Origin: Conchocele bisecta
Taxonomy: Eukaryota; Mollusca; Bivalvia; Lucinida; Thyasiridae
Assembly: GCA_029237695.1 (NCBI GenBank)
Contig: CM055279.1
Span: 58,849,530-58,913,529, forward strand
Direction: 5' to 3'
DNA length: 64,000 nucleotides
Shown: positions 63,593 to 64,000 of the stretch, piece by piece
How positions within the stretch are numbered: position 1 is the stretch's first letter
Layout of the letters: every line of letters begins with the position of its first letter
Program-made: the position numbers and the translations under genes
The notes under the pieces: generated by a model
What the model was told of the DNA's origin: nothing
Seen by the model: the letters and a program-made list of their open reading frames with translations, nothing else
The model's database searches: none

Positions 63593-63845
63593 ATGTCTCG
63601 CGTTCGTGTGTTCCGCCCGTGTGCGGCCGTCCTGCTGTGCATAGCGACTATATCGCGGTCCGGTGGGGGCGTTGCGGGGTTTATGACGGGGGCCCCTGAC
63701 CGCTCCTGCAAGGACCCATCGACGTTCCACACGCGGCGGATCAACGCGAGCCACGAGGGGATCATCATGCCTCGCCGCATGGCCACCAACCCCTACATGC
63801 TGGACGTGGACGCCGTCACATTTGGGCCCGGCTCTCACGTCACGG
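63593..63845 (+). CDS. First coding exon of a secreted Reeler-domain protein
   Basis: The ATG at 63593 opens MSRVRVFRPCAAVLLCIATI, a signal-peptide-like start (basic n-region, hydrophobic core, small residues near SGGGVAG). The mature part GAPDRSCKDPSTFH...NPYMLDVDAVTFGPGSHVT follows the start of the Reeler (reelin N-terminal) domain, with its first cysteine and the PxH-like position. GTACGT at 63846 is a good splice donor in phase 1, and the domain is cut mid-strand as expected for an exon end. GC-rich compared with its surroundings. Proteins with this domain include ferric-chelate reductase-like and insect defence proteins; the rest lies outside the window. Confidence 0.72.
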
Positions 63846-64000
63846 GTACGTACACTCACGGGCCCGGAATAGGCCACCAACTGTGATGCATGTATCAGGT
63901 GAATACAATAATTGACACAACTTTCAAATTGTCATATCTTAGAAACTAAGCTGAAACAGTCGTATAATTTCACAACATCACTTCATTCAGTTGTCTCAGA

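Overview
The window looks like nuclear DNA of a marine invertebrate animal (the repeat types suggest a mollusc or another lophotrochozoan, but the species cannot be fixed). Most of it is intron-like or intergenic repeat DNA: fold-back elements, a 91-bp satellite, LINE and Harbinger remnants, and very long simple-sequence arrays. Only one host exon is convincing, the signal peptide and first part of a Reeler-domain protein at 63593-63845. A weaker first-exon candidate lies near 36076.

The centre of interest is two Polinton/Maverick (adintovirus-like) elements. Polinton 1 (10441-28257, 17,817 bp) has 190-bp terminal inverted repeats that are identical base for base and a 5-bp target duplication (GCATC). 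It carries a virus-like gene set: protein-primed family B DNA polymerase, retroviral-type integrase, A32/FtsK-type packaging ATPase, double jelly-roll major capsid protein, a minor capsid (penton-like) gene, a conserved coiled-coil membrane protein, several small membrane proteins, a zinc-binding protein, and a 605-residue coiled-coil protein with a beta-rich head that looks like an attachment fiber. Genes are tightly packed in alternating strand blocks: polymerase (+); integrase, small genes, ATPase and capsid (-); coiled-coil protein (+); unknown 440-residue protein (-); penton-like, fiber-like and membrane protein genes (+); two terminal genes (-). Nearly every long gene has one or more single-base frameshifts, while the inverted repeats are perfect. 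I read this as a young insertion whose consensus may carry indel errors, though real decay is possible.

Polinton 2 (40338-47471, 7,134 bp) is shorter and older. It has about 0.5-kb inverted repeats that begin with nearly the same bases as Polinton 1, a 5-bp duplication (ACATA), a decayed polymerase gene that lost its third exonuclease motif, and a few small genes, three of which share a helix-turn-helix-like module. It has no capsid or integrase genes, so it is probably a deletion derivative that was moved by another element's integrase. Its unoccupied target site is still visible in an inverted paralogous copy at about 48634.

Layout: 1-10440 host repeats, with a LINE reverse-transcriptase fragment at 4060 and the satellite at 6765-8985; 10441-28257 Polinton 1; 28258-40337 host repeats with a LINE ORF2 remnant (30383-31900) and a pogo-like MITE (35434-35622); 40338-47471 Polinton 2, nested in a large inverted-repeat host element (39771-49560); 49885-56650 fold-back elements; 56651-60030 a tandem duplication followed by huge GGTC/GGTGTC and GCCCT arrays; 60253-60700 a HARBI1-like transposase fragment; 61440-62330 an inverted copy of the repeat at 3340-4030; 63593 onward the Reeler exon.
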